A stretch of 41,738 bases of DNA from positions 100,992-142,729 of the forward strand of contig NW_014577410.1 of the NCBI RefSeq assembly GCF_000485595.1, given 5' to 3'. A model generated the notes under the pieces. It did not search any database, was not told the DNA's origin, and saw only the letters and a program-made list of their open reading frames with translations. Origin of the DNA: Priapulus caudatus (lineage: Eukaryota > Priapulida > Priapulimorpha > Priapulimorphida > Priapulidae). This document shows positions 1 through 11,011 of the stretch, piece after piece. Each line of letters begins with the position of its first letter. The stretch's first letter is position 1. A program made the position numbers and the translations under genes.

Positions 1-110
1 CTCTCTCTCTCTCTCTCTCTCTCCCTATATCGCTCGTTAAGTCCAGAGCTGCCTCTCCCTCTCATCTCCCTCACTCTCTGCCTCTCTCTATTCTCTATCG
101 TACAATTTCC
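1..110. repeat. CT-rich simple repeat
   Basis: The window opens inside a (CT)n tract (about 11 dinucleotides) that decays into CTC/TCTC-rich sequence. From 110 to about 515 the sequence is ordinary mixed DNA with a few short repeats, such as CGGT/CCGT runs near 270-300 and an ATCA run near 360. No gene signal was seen there. Confidence 0.9.
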
Positions 111-514
111 TAATGTATGAATAATGATTTTCCCTCCTGCCCATTCCTCGTAAGCCTCTAGCCAGCAGTTTATGGTTTCCGATCAAATATGAACACAATT
201 GTACTTCGCTTACAGAAGACCTTTAAGCGTGACTGACTATTCGGTTAAATGAAGATGACTCATTCGCTTGCTCGCTCGGTCGGTCGGCCCGTCCGTCTGT
301 CCGTTGTCTGTCGCTCACCCATTGGCCTCTCCACCGCTCGATCAATTCAACAAATGACCAATCAATCAATCAATCGACCAAATCATATACCGATATTCCT
401 ATAACACACCCGTAACTTTCATAGCAATCCCCAATTCCACTTCGGTGAATCAATTAGATTCGTTGGATGCGTAAAACGAATCCTGCTATCACATGTGCTA
501 TACGCGCACGCTCA

Positions 515-1012
515 CATATCACACACGCACGCAGACACACACGCACGCACACACAACCACGCGCGCACACACCACACAGCATACACACACACAACCAACA
601 CAACCACACACACACACACGCAACGCACGCACGCACGCACGCGAGCACGGCACGCACGCCGCGCGCGCGCGCGCTCTCACATATCAGCCACGCCACATCG
701 ACACGACGACACGCACCACGCACACGCACACGCACACACGCACACGCCACACGCACACGCCACGCACACGCCACACGCACAACGCACACGCACACGCCAC
801 ACGCACACGCACACACACGTCACGCACCCACGCACACGCATACACGCACGCACGCACGCACGGCACGACACACCACACGCACCGCCCGGCACGGCACGCA
901 CGCCAGACACACGCACACACACACACGCCCGCACGCACGCCACGCGACGCACACACACACCACGCACGGATACACGCACGCACGCACGCACGCACGCCCA
1001 CGCCCACACAGC
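515..1012. repeat. CA/ACGC alternating purine-pyrimidine microsatellite
   Basis: About 500 bp made almost wholly of ACAC and ACGC steps, with one CGCGCGCG block near 658-672. The long open frames across it on both strands (Thr/His/Arg-rich or Cys/Val-rich) are the expected by-product of a dinucleotide-type repeat and are not genes. Alternating purine-pyrimidine DNA of this kind can adopt the Z-form. Confidence 0.9.
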
Positions 1013-1267
1013 GCTGCCTTCTCATGCGGCTCTGCCTCGTGTCTCGCCGATCATATTCCTTCGTGCTCCGACATCCCTCATTATTCGGCCACTCTAACTG
1101 GGCGTTCATTTGCTGCAGGCGACAAATCCTGCATTCGACGCGCATTATATCTGATTGCACGTATCTGTCCGAGCATCGATTTCTGCGAAAATGCGCCTCC
1201 GACAGAAGGCTGTCAATCAGGCTCGCGATACGAGCCACGAGCCTCGCCATGCCGGTAACGACGGGCC

Positions 1268-1487
1268 GCATGCAATTGCGTGCTCTGCGGTCGCTTCTTC
1301 TTACTGCCTGCCTACGACGACCGACGATCCAGCCGACAAAGAAACGACCACAAATTAAGATTTGCCGTTAGGCTTAGGTAAGGTCTTGAGTTAGGGCGTT
1401 AGGCCCCGTGAGTGCGTGCGGTCTCTGTCTGTCTCTGTCTGTCTAGCTCTCTCTCTCTCTCTCTCTCCGTTGCTCTCTCATCCTTCG

Positions 1488-1518
<31 letters not shown>

Positions 1519-1690
1519 CTCTAACACGGGCGCTCATGCAGCATTGCGTGCTTCGCTTCTCTCTTACTGCTGCTACGACGACGGACCATCCAGGCGACAA
1601 AGTAAACGGACCAACAAATTTAAGATTTGCCATCCGTTAGGTTAAGGTAACGTGGGTTAGGCTCGTGCCCATCTAGTGCGTGGTCTCTGT
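1268..1690 (+). repeat. Tandem duplication, two units of about 265 bp
   Basis: Two diverged copies lie head to tail. Unit 1 starts near 1268 and unit 2 near 1534. Each runs GCATTGCGTGCT-like sequence, then CTTACTGC, then a CGACGAC...GACAAAG block, then AAGATTTGCC, then GTTAGG-rich sequence, and then enters a CT-rich tract headed by GTGCGTG. The copies differ by substitutions and small indels. No coding function is seen. Confidence 0.8.
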
Positions 1691-2065
1691 CTGTCTGCTG
1701 CTCTCGGCTCTCTCTCCTCGCTTCGTCTCTCGCGCTCCGCGCTCCTCTCTCTCTCGCTCTGTCCCTCTCCCGTCCCCCCTCTCTCTCCTCTGTCTGTTTC
1801 GCGCCTCTCCTCTCTCTCTCCTCCTCTCTCGCTTGCTCGCCGCTCCGCGCTCTCTCTCTCTCTCTGTGCGTGTCCTCGCTCTCTCTACTCGCGTGCCTCG
1901 CCGACGGCCGCTTTCTCCTCCCTCCTCTCTCTCTGCTCCCTCTCCCCCCCCCCTCTCTCTCTCTCTCTCTCCGCTCTCTGTCCTGTCTCGCTGTCTCTCG
2001 GTCTACTCCGCCGTGCCGCTCTTCTCTGCTGTGTCTGCTCTCGCTCGCTCTCGCTCCTCTCTCTT
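1445..2065. repeat. CT-rich pyrimidine tract
   Basis: CTCTCT and CTCCTCTC low-complexity sequence, interrupted at 1525-1690 by the second unit of the 265-bp duplication. The plus strand is nearly all pyrimidine over several hundred bases, which makes it a candidate for triplex (H-DNA) structure. Ser/Leu-rich open frames here are compositional artefacts. From 2065 to 2395 the sequence becomes mixed, with no recognised feature. Confidence 0.85.
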
Positions 2066-2394
2066 GCGCACAGCGAACCGAAAGCTGCCTTCACCCGAAT
2101 ATCTCTGTCATATAACGCACCGTACGCACGCACGTACGCACCGCAAGTCCGCGTACGGCACGCTCGCTCTCCACATTTCTCTCTCTCGGCTCTCCGTTTC
2201 ACTTCTGCCCCAGTACCATAGCGCCTCGAATTTTCCTACCTACTGTCACGTCCAACCAACGGCCAGCAGCCAGCAAGGCGAGCAGCCAGTTCAGCCCCCA
2301 ACTAGTCAAGAGATCTAGTACAAGCGATCCATTATTGACTGCTGCTCTGCAGTAAAAGCACGATGCGTGGATGCCGCGAGCAACGCCAGAGACA

Positions 2395-2660
2395 TCGCAA
2401 GACACGCGAACATACACCCGCGCACCGCCACACCGCTACGCACCCACAGCACGCACGCCACCACGCACGCACGCGACGCCACCGGTAACACACCGCTTTC
2501 ACCTGCACGACCCACACGCAACACCGCGCAACACACGAATGGCACACACCATACACACCACCGCGCACGTACGTACGTACGTACACAGGCACGAACGCTG
2601 CCCTGCACACCGACACACCACACACGCACGGCGCGCGCAGCAAACACCGCTGTCCGCGGG
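2395..2660. repeat. CA/ACGC/ACGT microsatellite
   Basis: Imperfect CACGCACG, CACACC and ACGTACGT runs. The overlapping open frames on both strands are repeat artefacts. From 2660 to 2955 there is GC-rich mixed sequence with no gene signal that I can support. Confidence 0.8.
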
Positions 2661-2954
2661 CACCCGCGCGCGTCCACATCTCCTACGATTAAGCGCGGTG
2701 CGGCCGGCAGCGGTATAACATTGGCAGCGTTTGATCCCCGCTGCCAAACGCCGCGTTTCATTCAAGCGCGTAACGCCGCCCGAATTAGCCCCGCAGTTTC
2801 TTGAACGGCCGGGACGAGTTTTAATGAACCCGCCACCGGCCGCCTGCCAATTACTACCGCTATCCCACGCAGTCGTAGCGATCGCCTGTCACTGCATAAA
2901 AAAACATGGCTAGACGGACATCGCGCTGTGCGTGTGTTTCTAGTCTGGACTGCG

Positions 2955-3195
2955 AAGTCGCTTCGCGGTAAGACCCGCGAGAGGGAGCGAGGAAGAGCCG
3001 AGCGACGGAGAAGGAGAGAGTAGAGGAGGCAGGAGGTCAGGAGGAGAGAGCGCGAGGAGGCAGTGGAGGCACGCGTGGGAAAGTGAGCAGGCGGAGGAGA
3101 AGAAGAGAGGAGGGAGAAAGCAGGACCGAGGAGAGAGCGAGGAGGAGGGAGGAGGAGAGGCGAGGAGCGAGCGGAGGAGGAGGAGGAGGAGGCGA
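2955..3195. repeat. Purine-rich GA/GGA tract
   Basis: About 240 bp in which the plus strand is nearly all A and G (GAGGAG, GGAGAG units). Here the purine strand is plus, opposite to the CT tract at 1445-2065. Confidence 0.85.
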
Positions 3196-3384
3196 CCCCG
3201 TAAAATAGAAGCTACTGTAACAAAGAGAACGAATGTGAAGTTTTCCCGCACTCGCCGACACTGGAAGCTTTGATCCGGCCTAACGCTGATGAGAAGGGGG
3301 GAAAAGTCACGGCACTGCCAGAGTCCCAGCTTTCCACAAATGTCGCTACTTGGCGCTGCCTTGCTAAGACGTAACTAACGTGCT

Positions 3385-3690
3385 CACCCGCACACACACA
3401 CACACACGCCCACGCCCACGCATTCACGCACACACGCACACACGCACACACGCACACACGCACACACGCATGCACGCCAACGCACAAGCGAACACGCGCA
3501 AACGCCCATGCACACACACACGTACTGACGGACGTACGTGCGCGCACACACACACACGTACTCACGCACGTACGCACGCACTCACGCACGTACGTGCGCG
3601 CACACACACACACGTACGCACGTACTTACGCACTCACGCACGTATGTGCGCACACACACACACACGTACGCACGCACTCACGAAAACGAG
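3385..3690. repeat. CA/CG/ACGT microsatellite with longer period
   Basis: ACAC and ACGC runs are grouped into a higher-order unit containing CGTACGTGCGCGCAC and CACACACACACGTAC, seen about three times (near 3532, 3588 and 3640). This is consistent with local tandem amplification of a roughly 55-bp unit. Confidence 0.8.
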
Positions 3691-3954
3691 CAGACCAGCA
3701 GAATAGCAGCTCGATTCAACTTCTGCCTCCACGAATCTCAGCGCGGGCGTGTGTGTATGCGTGTCTGCCCCCCCCGCGCCGCCTGCCCGCCCCCTGCCGC
3801 TAACTACGGCCGTACATCATGATCGTCAGCAGTGACTACTACCGCTCCCGCCGCCCGTAATCACACCCCTCCCCTCCCCCCAGTGAAGAGGAAGCTAACA
3901 ACGGCCGGTTTCCTGCACAGAGCAGTGCGAAGTGGGGAGGCGACTCATACGGGA

Positions 3955-4720
3955 CGGCGGGAGGAGGGAGGAGATACTGGACAGAATGGGGGAGGAGACA
4001 CGAGACAGGATGGTTGAAGTGCAGGAGGAGGAGGACGCAGAATGAGGGAGGAAGATGAGAGGACCTTACAATGGACAGATGCAGTACACACGGTGGGAGT
4101 GGAGGAGACAGGGAAAACGGGGGAGAAGGGGGAGTAGAAGGTGGTGGAGGCAGACGAGGAAAAATAAGAAAAAGAGGAAAGGAGGGAGGAGGAGGAGAAG
4201 GATGAGGAGAGGAGGCGGAGGGGAGACGGAGAAGAAGGGAAGATAAGTAAGGAGGAAGAGGTAGCAGGAGGAGGAGGAGGAGAGGAGAAGGGAGGAGAAG
4301 TAAGGAGGAGGAGGGAGCAGGAGGAGGAAGAGATGGGAGGAGGAGGAAAAGGAGGAGGAGGAGAGGAGGCGGAGGGGAGACGGGGAAGAAGGGAAGAGAA
4401 GTAAGGAGGAGGGAGCAAGAAGAGGAGGAGAGGAGGAGGAGAGGAAAAGGGAGAAGTAAGGAGAAGTAAGGAGGCGGAGGAGGGAGCAGGAGGAGAAGGG
4501 CGGAGGAGGATGAGGAGAGGAGGCGGAGGGGAGACGGAGGAGAAGTAAGGAGGAGGAGGGAGCAGGAGAAGGAGGAAAAGGGAGGAGGAGGAGGAGGAGG
4601 AGGAGGAGATGAGGCGGAGGGGAGACGGGGAAGAAGGGAGAAATAAGGAGGAGGAGGGAGCAAGAGGAGGAGGAGGAAGAGTAGGAGGGAGGCGACGCCA
4701 GACAGGGTGCCCGCTGGCTA
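3955..4720. repeat. GGA-rich purine minisatellite
   Basis: About 750 bp of GGAGGA, GAAGGGA and GTAAGGAGG variants. Recurrent longer units contain GGCGGAGGGGAGACG (near 4212, 4370, 4524 and 4613), so a higher-order repeat of roughly 90-155 bp overlies the triplet repeat. The open frames on both strands are artefacts. Runs of GG doublets, for example 4580-4612, could form two-tier G-quadruplexes. Confidence 0.85.
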
Positions 4721-4859
4721 GACATGGCGGCGGCAGCATCAAGTGCATACATCATCACCATCACTCACGATTTCCTGTAAGCAGGCGGGCCACAGAATAT
4801 AACAGACGGGGGTCGGATACCCAGCTGGATACACCCATCGAGGGTTGTGCGCGGGAGGA

Positions 4860-5035
4860 GGGGAGGGAAGACCCACCTCAGACAGCGTGGGGGAGGGGAG
4901 GAAAGTTTGAGAAGAGTCCGGGCGGAGAGAAGAGGAAAAGTCCATCTGGGGTAACACGGGAAGAGGAGGGAAGGTCCATTCGAGACAGCGCAGGGGAGGG
5001 AGGAGAAGCCAGACACAGCACAGGGTAAGTGGGAG
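4860..5035 (+). repeat. Degenerate tandem repeat following the GGA tract
   Basis: Diverged units carry GAGACAGCG/CAGACAGCG, GGGGAGG and AAGTCCATC/AGGTCCATT blocks, spaced roughly 45-100 bp apart. It looks like a decayed minisatellite. From 5035 to 5268 the sequence is unremarkable. Confidence 0.55.
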
Positions 5036-5267
5036 GGTAGAGAACGCGCGATTCCTCCCTCGCCCGCTCGCCGCTGGACCCGTATAACTACAGTATCGCA
5101 GGAGTCAGTGCCATCGCGGGCAGCAGGCAGTCATGCACACATCAGCGCGATGCATTATAGATTAATCCTACTCGTACGTCTCACGTCTGTCTTTGCACTC
5201 AGCATGCCCCTCGGCTCGTCTGTCGGCTCTTCTGAGTGACTGACTAATTCTCCCGGGAAGCAGGTTC

Positions 5268-5419
5268 GATGACACTCACACGCACACGCACACGCACCAG
5301 CACACACACGCACACGCACACGAATACGCACAGACGCACACGCGCACGCACGCGCACACATTACACACACACACTGCTGCTGCACACACCACACACACAC
5401 CACACCACACACACACACC

Positions 5420-5468
<49 letters not shown>

Positions 5469-5520
5469 ACGCACGCACGCACGGCACGCACGCACGCACC
5501 CGCACGCACGCAACGCCGAC
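5268..5520. repeat. (CA)n and ACGC microsatellite
   Basis: Contains an uninterrupted (CA)n core near 5425-5467, flanked by CACACCACAC and ACGCACGC variants. From 5520 to 6100 there is mixed sequence with no gene that I can support. Confidence 0.9.
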
Positions 5521-6104
5521 GCACCACGCGCGCGGCGAGCGCTAACTCTGTATGCACGTGCCCCTATAAAAACCCTTGGCTGTTGTTAGCCGATACTAGC
5601 GAGCAGTAGGCTGAGCAAGATGACATATCCCTATCCCCACACACACCCCACCCCGTCAGTCACGCCGATCACACTCTCTCCCCCACTTCAGTATGCTATG
5701 GAAATTACTGTACACGCTACCAATTTTATAACCAACTTAAACCTAACTTCGGCACAGGAAGAATAGGCGCGATGGTATATATATACTCTAATCCACACAT
5801 ACTACCACTATACGTCTACATACACAACCGTGTATACGCGCAAGCTACTGCTAGCTACGTCTGGGTGGGTGATATAAGTTAGCGATTTTGCACTTAATGC
5901 ACGGTTAGCTCGGGTAGGCGGTAGCTACATAACACACTGAGTAACTCTTTTGCGTTCGCGACAGCTTCCAAGGCTGGGGCTTCCCCGGACGGATATAGAT
6001 AAGCGCTCGCCACGCACCCGTGCACAAACCTGCTAATCGAATCGTGGGATCACCAATATGCCAGCGACAACAGATGCCACTCTTGCCTCCTCCCCATTCT
6101 CTTC

Positions 6105-6105
6105 T

Positions 6106-6169
<64 letters not shown>

Positions 6170-6180
6170 TCTCTCTCTCG
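6105..6180. repeat. (CT)n microsatellite
   Basis: A near-pure CT dinucleotide tract of about 36 units. It lies about 100 bp from a (GA)n tract at 6283-6330. On one strand the two are complementary and could pair as a long hairpin. Confidence 0.95.
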
Positions 6181-6282
6181 CAGCCTGTTTCTACTACGAA
6201 CACAAGTGGGGTGGGACCGTGGGAGTCATTCTCTTGCCTCGCCAAATGACAGTGCTTTTGTCTCAGTGCACGGATGAATAGA

Positions 6283-6285
6283 GAA

Positions 6286-6330
<45 letters not shown>
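6283..6330. repeat. (GA)n microsatellite
   Basis: A GA dinucleotide tract of about 23 units, complementary to the (CT)n tract at 6105-6180. Confidence 0.95.
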
Positions 6331-6332
<2 letters not shown>

Positions 6333-6394
6333 AGAGGGTGGGGTGGAGGAGGCATTAGCAACGTGCCCCCTAACAACGGCGGGTGCTGGCAGGA

Positions 6395-6570
6395 GGAGGT
6401 GCGGGCAGGAAGGCAGACAGGGAGGTAGGCAGGGAGGTAGGCAGGGATGCGGGCAGGAATGCGGGCAGGAAGGTAGGCAGGGAGGCAGCCAGGTAGGTAA
6501 GCAGAGAGGCAGGCAGGGAAGCAGACAGGGATGCAGGCAGAGAGGCAGACAGGGATGCGGGCAGAGGGCG
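6395..6570. repeat. G-rich minisatellite (GGCAGGGAGGTA-type)
   Basis: About 15 short units based on GGCAGG followed by GA, AA or GAT. The basic period is about 8 bp, paired into units of about 12-16 bp. The plus strand is strongly G-rich with regularly spaced GGG and GG runs, so G-quadruplex formation is plausible. The reverse frame reads as repeating Cys/Leu/Pro and is an artefact. Confidence 0.85.
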
Positions 6571-6579
6571 GCACATGTT

Positions 6580-7435
6580 TCCCGCTGCGTCACATATTTC
6601 CCTCGCGCACACTCGACCGTGTTGTCGCGATCGTCGCCGACTACGTTCGACCGACGTAGAAAGAGAACGTGTCTAGCAGACGGTTCTGAATCGATGCACC
6701 CCATTTTTACGTTCGTAAAAACAACACGCGGCATTGCTTCGTACGCCCGCCGTAAACCCATCACATGAGGGATGTTGAACCTGAAGATGTCGCTTCTTTG
6801 TTCGTCAGCTAGTACAGAGGGTGTGCGTTATGTATTTTATAACCTACTCCGCGTATACACACACGTATATACACGTATATACACACGTACATGTGCGAAC
6901 ATGCGCGTCTATCCAATACACACAGGACAGCCTATGTTCAGTCATGTTGCCTGCGCTATATATAACCATGAGGCGGCGACTTACTTGTCTGTATATTATT
7001 AGATTTCTCCTGTTATTATTGAATAGCAGCATCCTATGAAGTGATCATTTCAATCACGGAGGGGCGGCATGATCAAGAGAGTGCGAGAGAGTGAGAGGCA
7101 GAGAGCGAGAGAGACAGTAATATAGTGCCTAGCGACTCGCTTAATTAGACCCCCTAGGGGCGAGAAAAGATTCCATTAAGTATAGGCAACGAAATTACAA
7201 TGATTTGTGGCTTATATGACGCCTTTTCTTCTCCAGAGATGTCTCCAAAAATCACACTGCGTCCTATAAGTTGAAGGTCGGTATAGCAGACATTATTATA
7301 GCTACGATTTATTAGCTATGTAGTATGTACAGTGTGGTATATTATATTTCTCAGCAGAATAGCTTAGAGAATACACTAATCAATGCTGATAGTGAGGAGG
7401 GGTTGTAAAATACAGGGAATCTGAGCGGGTAAAAA
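6580..7435. other. Mixed intergenic sequence, no gene seen
   Basis: Contains a short GTATATACACGTATATACAC stretch near 6855-6890 and GA-rich DNA near 7075-7115. Open frames are short, lack recognisable protein character and have no convincing splice context. Confidence 0.5.
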
Positions 7436-7439
7436 CATG

Positions 7440-7469
7440 GATATATATAATATATATATATATATATTT

Positions 7470-7507
<38 letters not shown>
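7440..7507. repeat. (TA)n microsatellite
   Basis: Two TA runs separated by a short TTTTATTTTA spacer. Confidence 0.9.
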
Positions 7508-7509
7508 CT

Positions 7510-9770
7510 GTATTACACATTACCTTCTAAATTCAGGGGCGCGTCTAACGCATCTGAAAGTCTTATAAGCCGCGAAACACGGTGCATTGTGCGAGTGTTT
7601 GCATTTCTACCGATCATCATCCCATGTTGCGAAGTTAAACATACGCCAGAGTTGTTTGCACTGCGAACACAAGCGTCAACTGTCCAGGGGATGCGCACGA
7701 GAATTAAAGGCTCTGTTAGTGTCACGTATAGCGATAGCGGAATGCGAACTGACGTCAACTGTAACGCGTTCCTTATACTTGCTGTACAGTGTGTTTACCG
7801 TGTTATGAAAGTCTCTAAACGTGAGGCGTGGAGAATGACACGAGAATCTCGAGTTATGATTCCGCATCTTAAGCAGCTGTTTCTTTTGTCCCCAAAAAAA
7901 CGAGACACGCTCAGGATCAACGAACGCTGCGAGCTTTCGTTATTTTTTAAAAGCTATCGGAAAATCTAATGTCGTGATAACATTAGTAAGTCACTAAGTG
8001 TTGGTAAGTTCTACACCAACTGCTTACGTTATAAATCATCATCGATAGACACTTATCCATGGCGCACAATGCAGATTCACGTCTTGTTCTACTATGGTGA
8101 ATGCATTTTAACTGGAAAATATCATGTACGGATGATCAACTTCATCTCATAGGTTCGCCATCAAGCAATGATTTGATTTTGTCAGGATAAAATCAAGAAG
8201 GAATAATACTATAATAATGTAATAATAATTATATACTTATCTATAACAATAATAATATTAAATTTGAATATTGAAATAATTTGAAATCGACTTTCCGCGT
8301 AATGACGACGCTTTAACTCGTGTTCACCGAGAATATAGGCGGATGGAGCGCAGGAATAAATCATGTAACGGGCAGGTATTATTACTACACGCGTTCACTA
8401 ATCACGCGCGTGTGAAATTCATCAGCCATCATCCACGCAGCCGCCCCGCGCGCATGCCTCGATCTTGCACAAGCTGCCTCTCCAGTCTAAACCGACCAGG
8501 CTCCCCGACTGTTACACGGCGTAGGACTTACGCCAACGTAGTGTTAAGCGAGAAGGGAACTTGTGGCTACCTCCAGTCACTCGCTACTCACTGACTCACT
8601 GCCACAAAACCCTTTTCAGAAAGGAAGGAACCTTTCAAAGAGGACAGCGGCGGTATAGGGTACGGTGATGAAGTCTATAGAGTTCTCTCCAAGAGGCTTT
8701 TTTTTTAGGTTCTCTCCTTTTGATGGCGCACGTACGTTGATTTATTAGATGGGAGAGACTAGAGAGACGGGTTCATCGAAAGTCTAATATTGATCATGAG
8801 TGCATGTCTTGCAATCTTGAGTGAATAGTCAAGAGCTATTTATGATATCCAACTTGCAGTCTGTGAACTTGCCTTCATACGCACACAATATTACGTTGAA
8901 ATTACGATAAAATCAATTGATTTTACGTTGTGGAGTAATCGTGTATATCGTTAAACTGTGTACAGGAAAACGTCGTGCACGGATGTTGCAAGACAGATGT
9001 ATCTGAAAGGTTATAAATTCTAATTAATAGTTAGGCAGGCACATGTGTTAAAAGATCACTCAATCACTGGTGTCTAAGAGCCTGAGCAATAAGGGTCCGA
9101 GGCTTCCAACCATGACTGCTGCCTCCAAGTCCTGCATCTGCAAGAATTTATCTTCCGAAAAAATGTTCGGGGTAAACATCCATTACTAGAGCGTGCACAT
9201 CATCTGGGAAGCGTTAAGCATCTGGGTCCGGGTGTTTTGAACAACTAGTAAACCGCTAACGTCGATGTCATCATTATTTTTTCAGCGACGTCAGCTATGT
9301 CACAACTTTGTCACTCTACGTGTTAGGGCAAATATACCACATGGTGTCCATCTGTGAAGTCATTCTGCCTACGTATTTATTCATATCCGTGCGGCAACCC
9401 TGATATTTATGACAACGTGCTACACCGCATCACACCGCATACGGAATTTGTGAAGACAATTTTGAATTTTACGGATGAAACTTTACACCGCATCAGTCAA
9501 TACGAATACGATAACACTCGAGATATTACAAAAACCTCAGCATGAAGAGAGTGGTGTGGTCGGTCCGGTACAGGTAAGCAATGTCGGGTGACGGGATACA
9601 ATATATCATCTACGTGTGGCCTCGCACGTTTTAATTAACTTCATCACGTACTCGGGAGCATTACTCTCCTAGCCGGCTGCCCCGAGGGATGAGACGGGAG
9701 AGAGCGCGAGACCTGTCTTTCGTACGTATGTACGGCATACACGTGTGAGCAGTGGCGAGCCTGTAACAAT
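7510..9770. other. Intergenic or intronic sequence, no gene seen
   Basis: About 2.2 kb of unique-looking sequence. The longest open frame (7589-7969, plus) has no recognisable motif and no biased composition, so I do not annotate it. An AT-rich patch lies at 8195-8275, and a CACCGCAT motif recurs at 9424, 9434 and 9486. Confidence 0.5.
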
Positions 9771-9775
9771 TGGGC

Positions 9776-9782
9776 ACACACA

Positions 9783-9830
<48 letters not shown>

Positions 9831-9832
9831 CG
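9776..9832. repeat. (ACGC)n microsatellite
   Basis: About 13 uninterrupted copies of the tetranucleotide ACGC/CGCA. Confidence 0.95.
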
Positions 9833-10189
9833 GATGGAGCGGCTGACTCTACACCCAGTGTGTTATTTATTGCCGCTGTTGCATATTGACACTGCAGTAA
9901 CAGTTACACGATGATGCATCGACTCGCACACACACACGCAGCTGCCCCAGATGAACCTGCTGCTGCAACGTACCCAGGTAAGAACAGGTATGTACAGGTA
10001 GTTAGTTAGTTAGTTATAAGCAGGTGGGCTGCTCCGTGGCTACACCCACACACACCCTCGGGGGATTCGCATTTCATTACCAGGTAGACAACTACATTTA
10101 GTTATCAGATGATATAGGCTGTGAGCAATTCTCTGACAGTTCAGACTTGTGGGGTCAATGCCATGCATTCAGTCATTTCACTTTAGTTA

Positions 10190-10300
10190 TATTGTTAATT
10201 TATTTAATTAAATATTGCATATACTTTAAATTTCTACATGTCAATATTACATATATGATATATGCTATATTCTTTATTTTTTATTATATTATACCCTCAT
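10190..10300. other. AT-rich stretch
   Basis: About 110 bp of A/T-dominated sequence with TTTAATTAAAT and ATATATGATATATG palindromic pieces. It sits in the 9840-10430 interval, where I see no gene. Confidence 0.5.
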
Positions 10301-10431
10301 TAGTTCTACAATCTTGCAAGTAAAAACGCCGACAGATTGCGCACCCTGGTGGTACATGGTCTACGTACGCCTTACATCTTGAGAATTGCAGATCCTTCAT
10401 GTTCTATATCTCCAGAAAGCTTCCGACAGCT

Positions 10432-10610
10432 AAACTCGTTGGTGATTCGCCGTGCAGCAGAAGACTCCTTCCCCCTCTCCCCCTCTTCCGCAATTCCCCC
10501 TACCCTCCTCCCTCCCCTCTCCCCTGTCAGCTACTCACTGTACGTTGAGCGTTGGTGGACTTGCTCGTTCCGGATGTGACGTTGGTCGCTATGCAGCAGA
10601 AACCTCCCTC
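10432..10610 (-). pseudogene. Degenerate partial copies of the 3' end of the Ig exon, including its splice donor
   Basis: The sequence 10527-10600 repeats the last roughly 75 bp of the neighbouring exon (10685-10760) together with its donor (minus-strand GTGAGTAG). A shorter fragment of the same unit recurs at about 10444-10460. The copies are separated by CCTCCCTC-rich linkers that also lie next to the true exon end. Relative to the real exon, the 10527-10600 copy has a one-base insertion and a TAG stop, so it cannot replace the exon. It looks like local tandem duplication of the exon-intron boundary. Confidence 0.75.
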
Positions 10611-10684
10611 CCTCTCTTCCTCCCTCCCTCCTCTCCTTCTCCCTACCCCTCTCCTTCATCCCCTCTCCCCTGTCAGCTACTCAC

Positions 10685-10990
10685 ACTGTATGTTGAGCGT
10701 CGCCGCGGGCGTGGACTTGCTCGTTCCGGACGTGACGTTGGTCGCCGTGCAGCGAAACCCGCCGGCGTCCCGCTCGCGCTGCGCGCGCCGGATCCACAGG
10801 TGCGTGTCGTTCTGGTAGCGGCGCGTCGTGTTGGCGACGGCGCTTCCGTCAAGCTGCCACGCGACGACGATGTGCGCGTGCCGCGAGACGTCGCAGCGCA
10901 GCACGACGGGAGAGCCCTCGACGACGTCGGCGTTGGCCGGCTTCTCCGTGAAGAAGAAGAAGTCCTGAGCGCGCGCCAGCGACAGCAGCC
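10685..10990 (-). CDS. Immunoglobulin-domain exon, PTK7/off-track-like first Ig domain
   Basis: A 306-bp exon, open throughout, with phase 1 at both ends (typical of Ig-domain exons). It has acceptor TTGCAG at 10991-10996 and donor GTGAGT at 10679-10684. It starts with a hydrophobic, Ala-ending stretch (LLSLARAQ), which fits the end of a signal peptide begun in an upstream exon. The domain follows: Cys in VVLRCDV, Trp in AWQLDG, then DAGGFRC, giving the canonical Cys-Trp-Cys pattern of an I-set/V-like Ig fold. NTT, NDT and NVT are potential N-glycosylation sites. The WxLDGxxV...RR pattern and its position next to the signal peptide resemble Ig domain 1 of PTK7, a catalytically inactive receptor kinase in Wnt/planar polarity signalling. 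Other Ig-superfamily receptors remain possible. No further exon of the gene was identified. GC content is much higher than in the flanks. Confidence 0.7.
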
Positions 10991-11011
10991 CTGCAACGAT
11001 GCGGAGGGGGG

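Noticed and set aside
467-1371. Long Thr/His/Arg-rich open frames in several phases and on both strands
   Set aside because: They exist only because CA/CG repeats contain no stop codons; composition is that of the repeat, and overlapping frames are equally open.
3839-4764. Long Pro/Ser/Leu-rich open frames on the minus strand
   Set aside because: These are translations of the GGA/TCC minisatellite in all three frames, with no start context, splice sites or domain.
4745-4775. His-rich run resembling a polyhistidine tag (vector contamination)
   Set aside because: The run is imperfect, no vector sequence surrounds it, and it continues into local genomic repeat sequence.
7589-7969. 126-codon open frame on the plus strand
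   Set aside because: No recognisable motif or codon bias, and overlapping frames of similar length exist; treated as chance.
8608-8632. CCCTTTTCAGAAAGG resembling a histone mRNA stem-loop
   Set aside because: The stem does not match the GGCYCTTTTCAGRGCC consensus and no histone open frame lies nearby.
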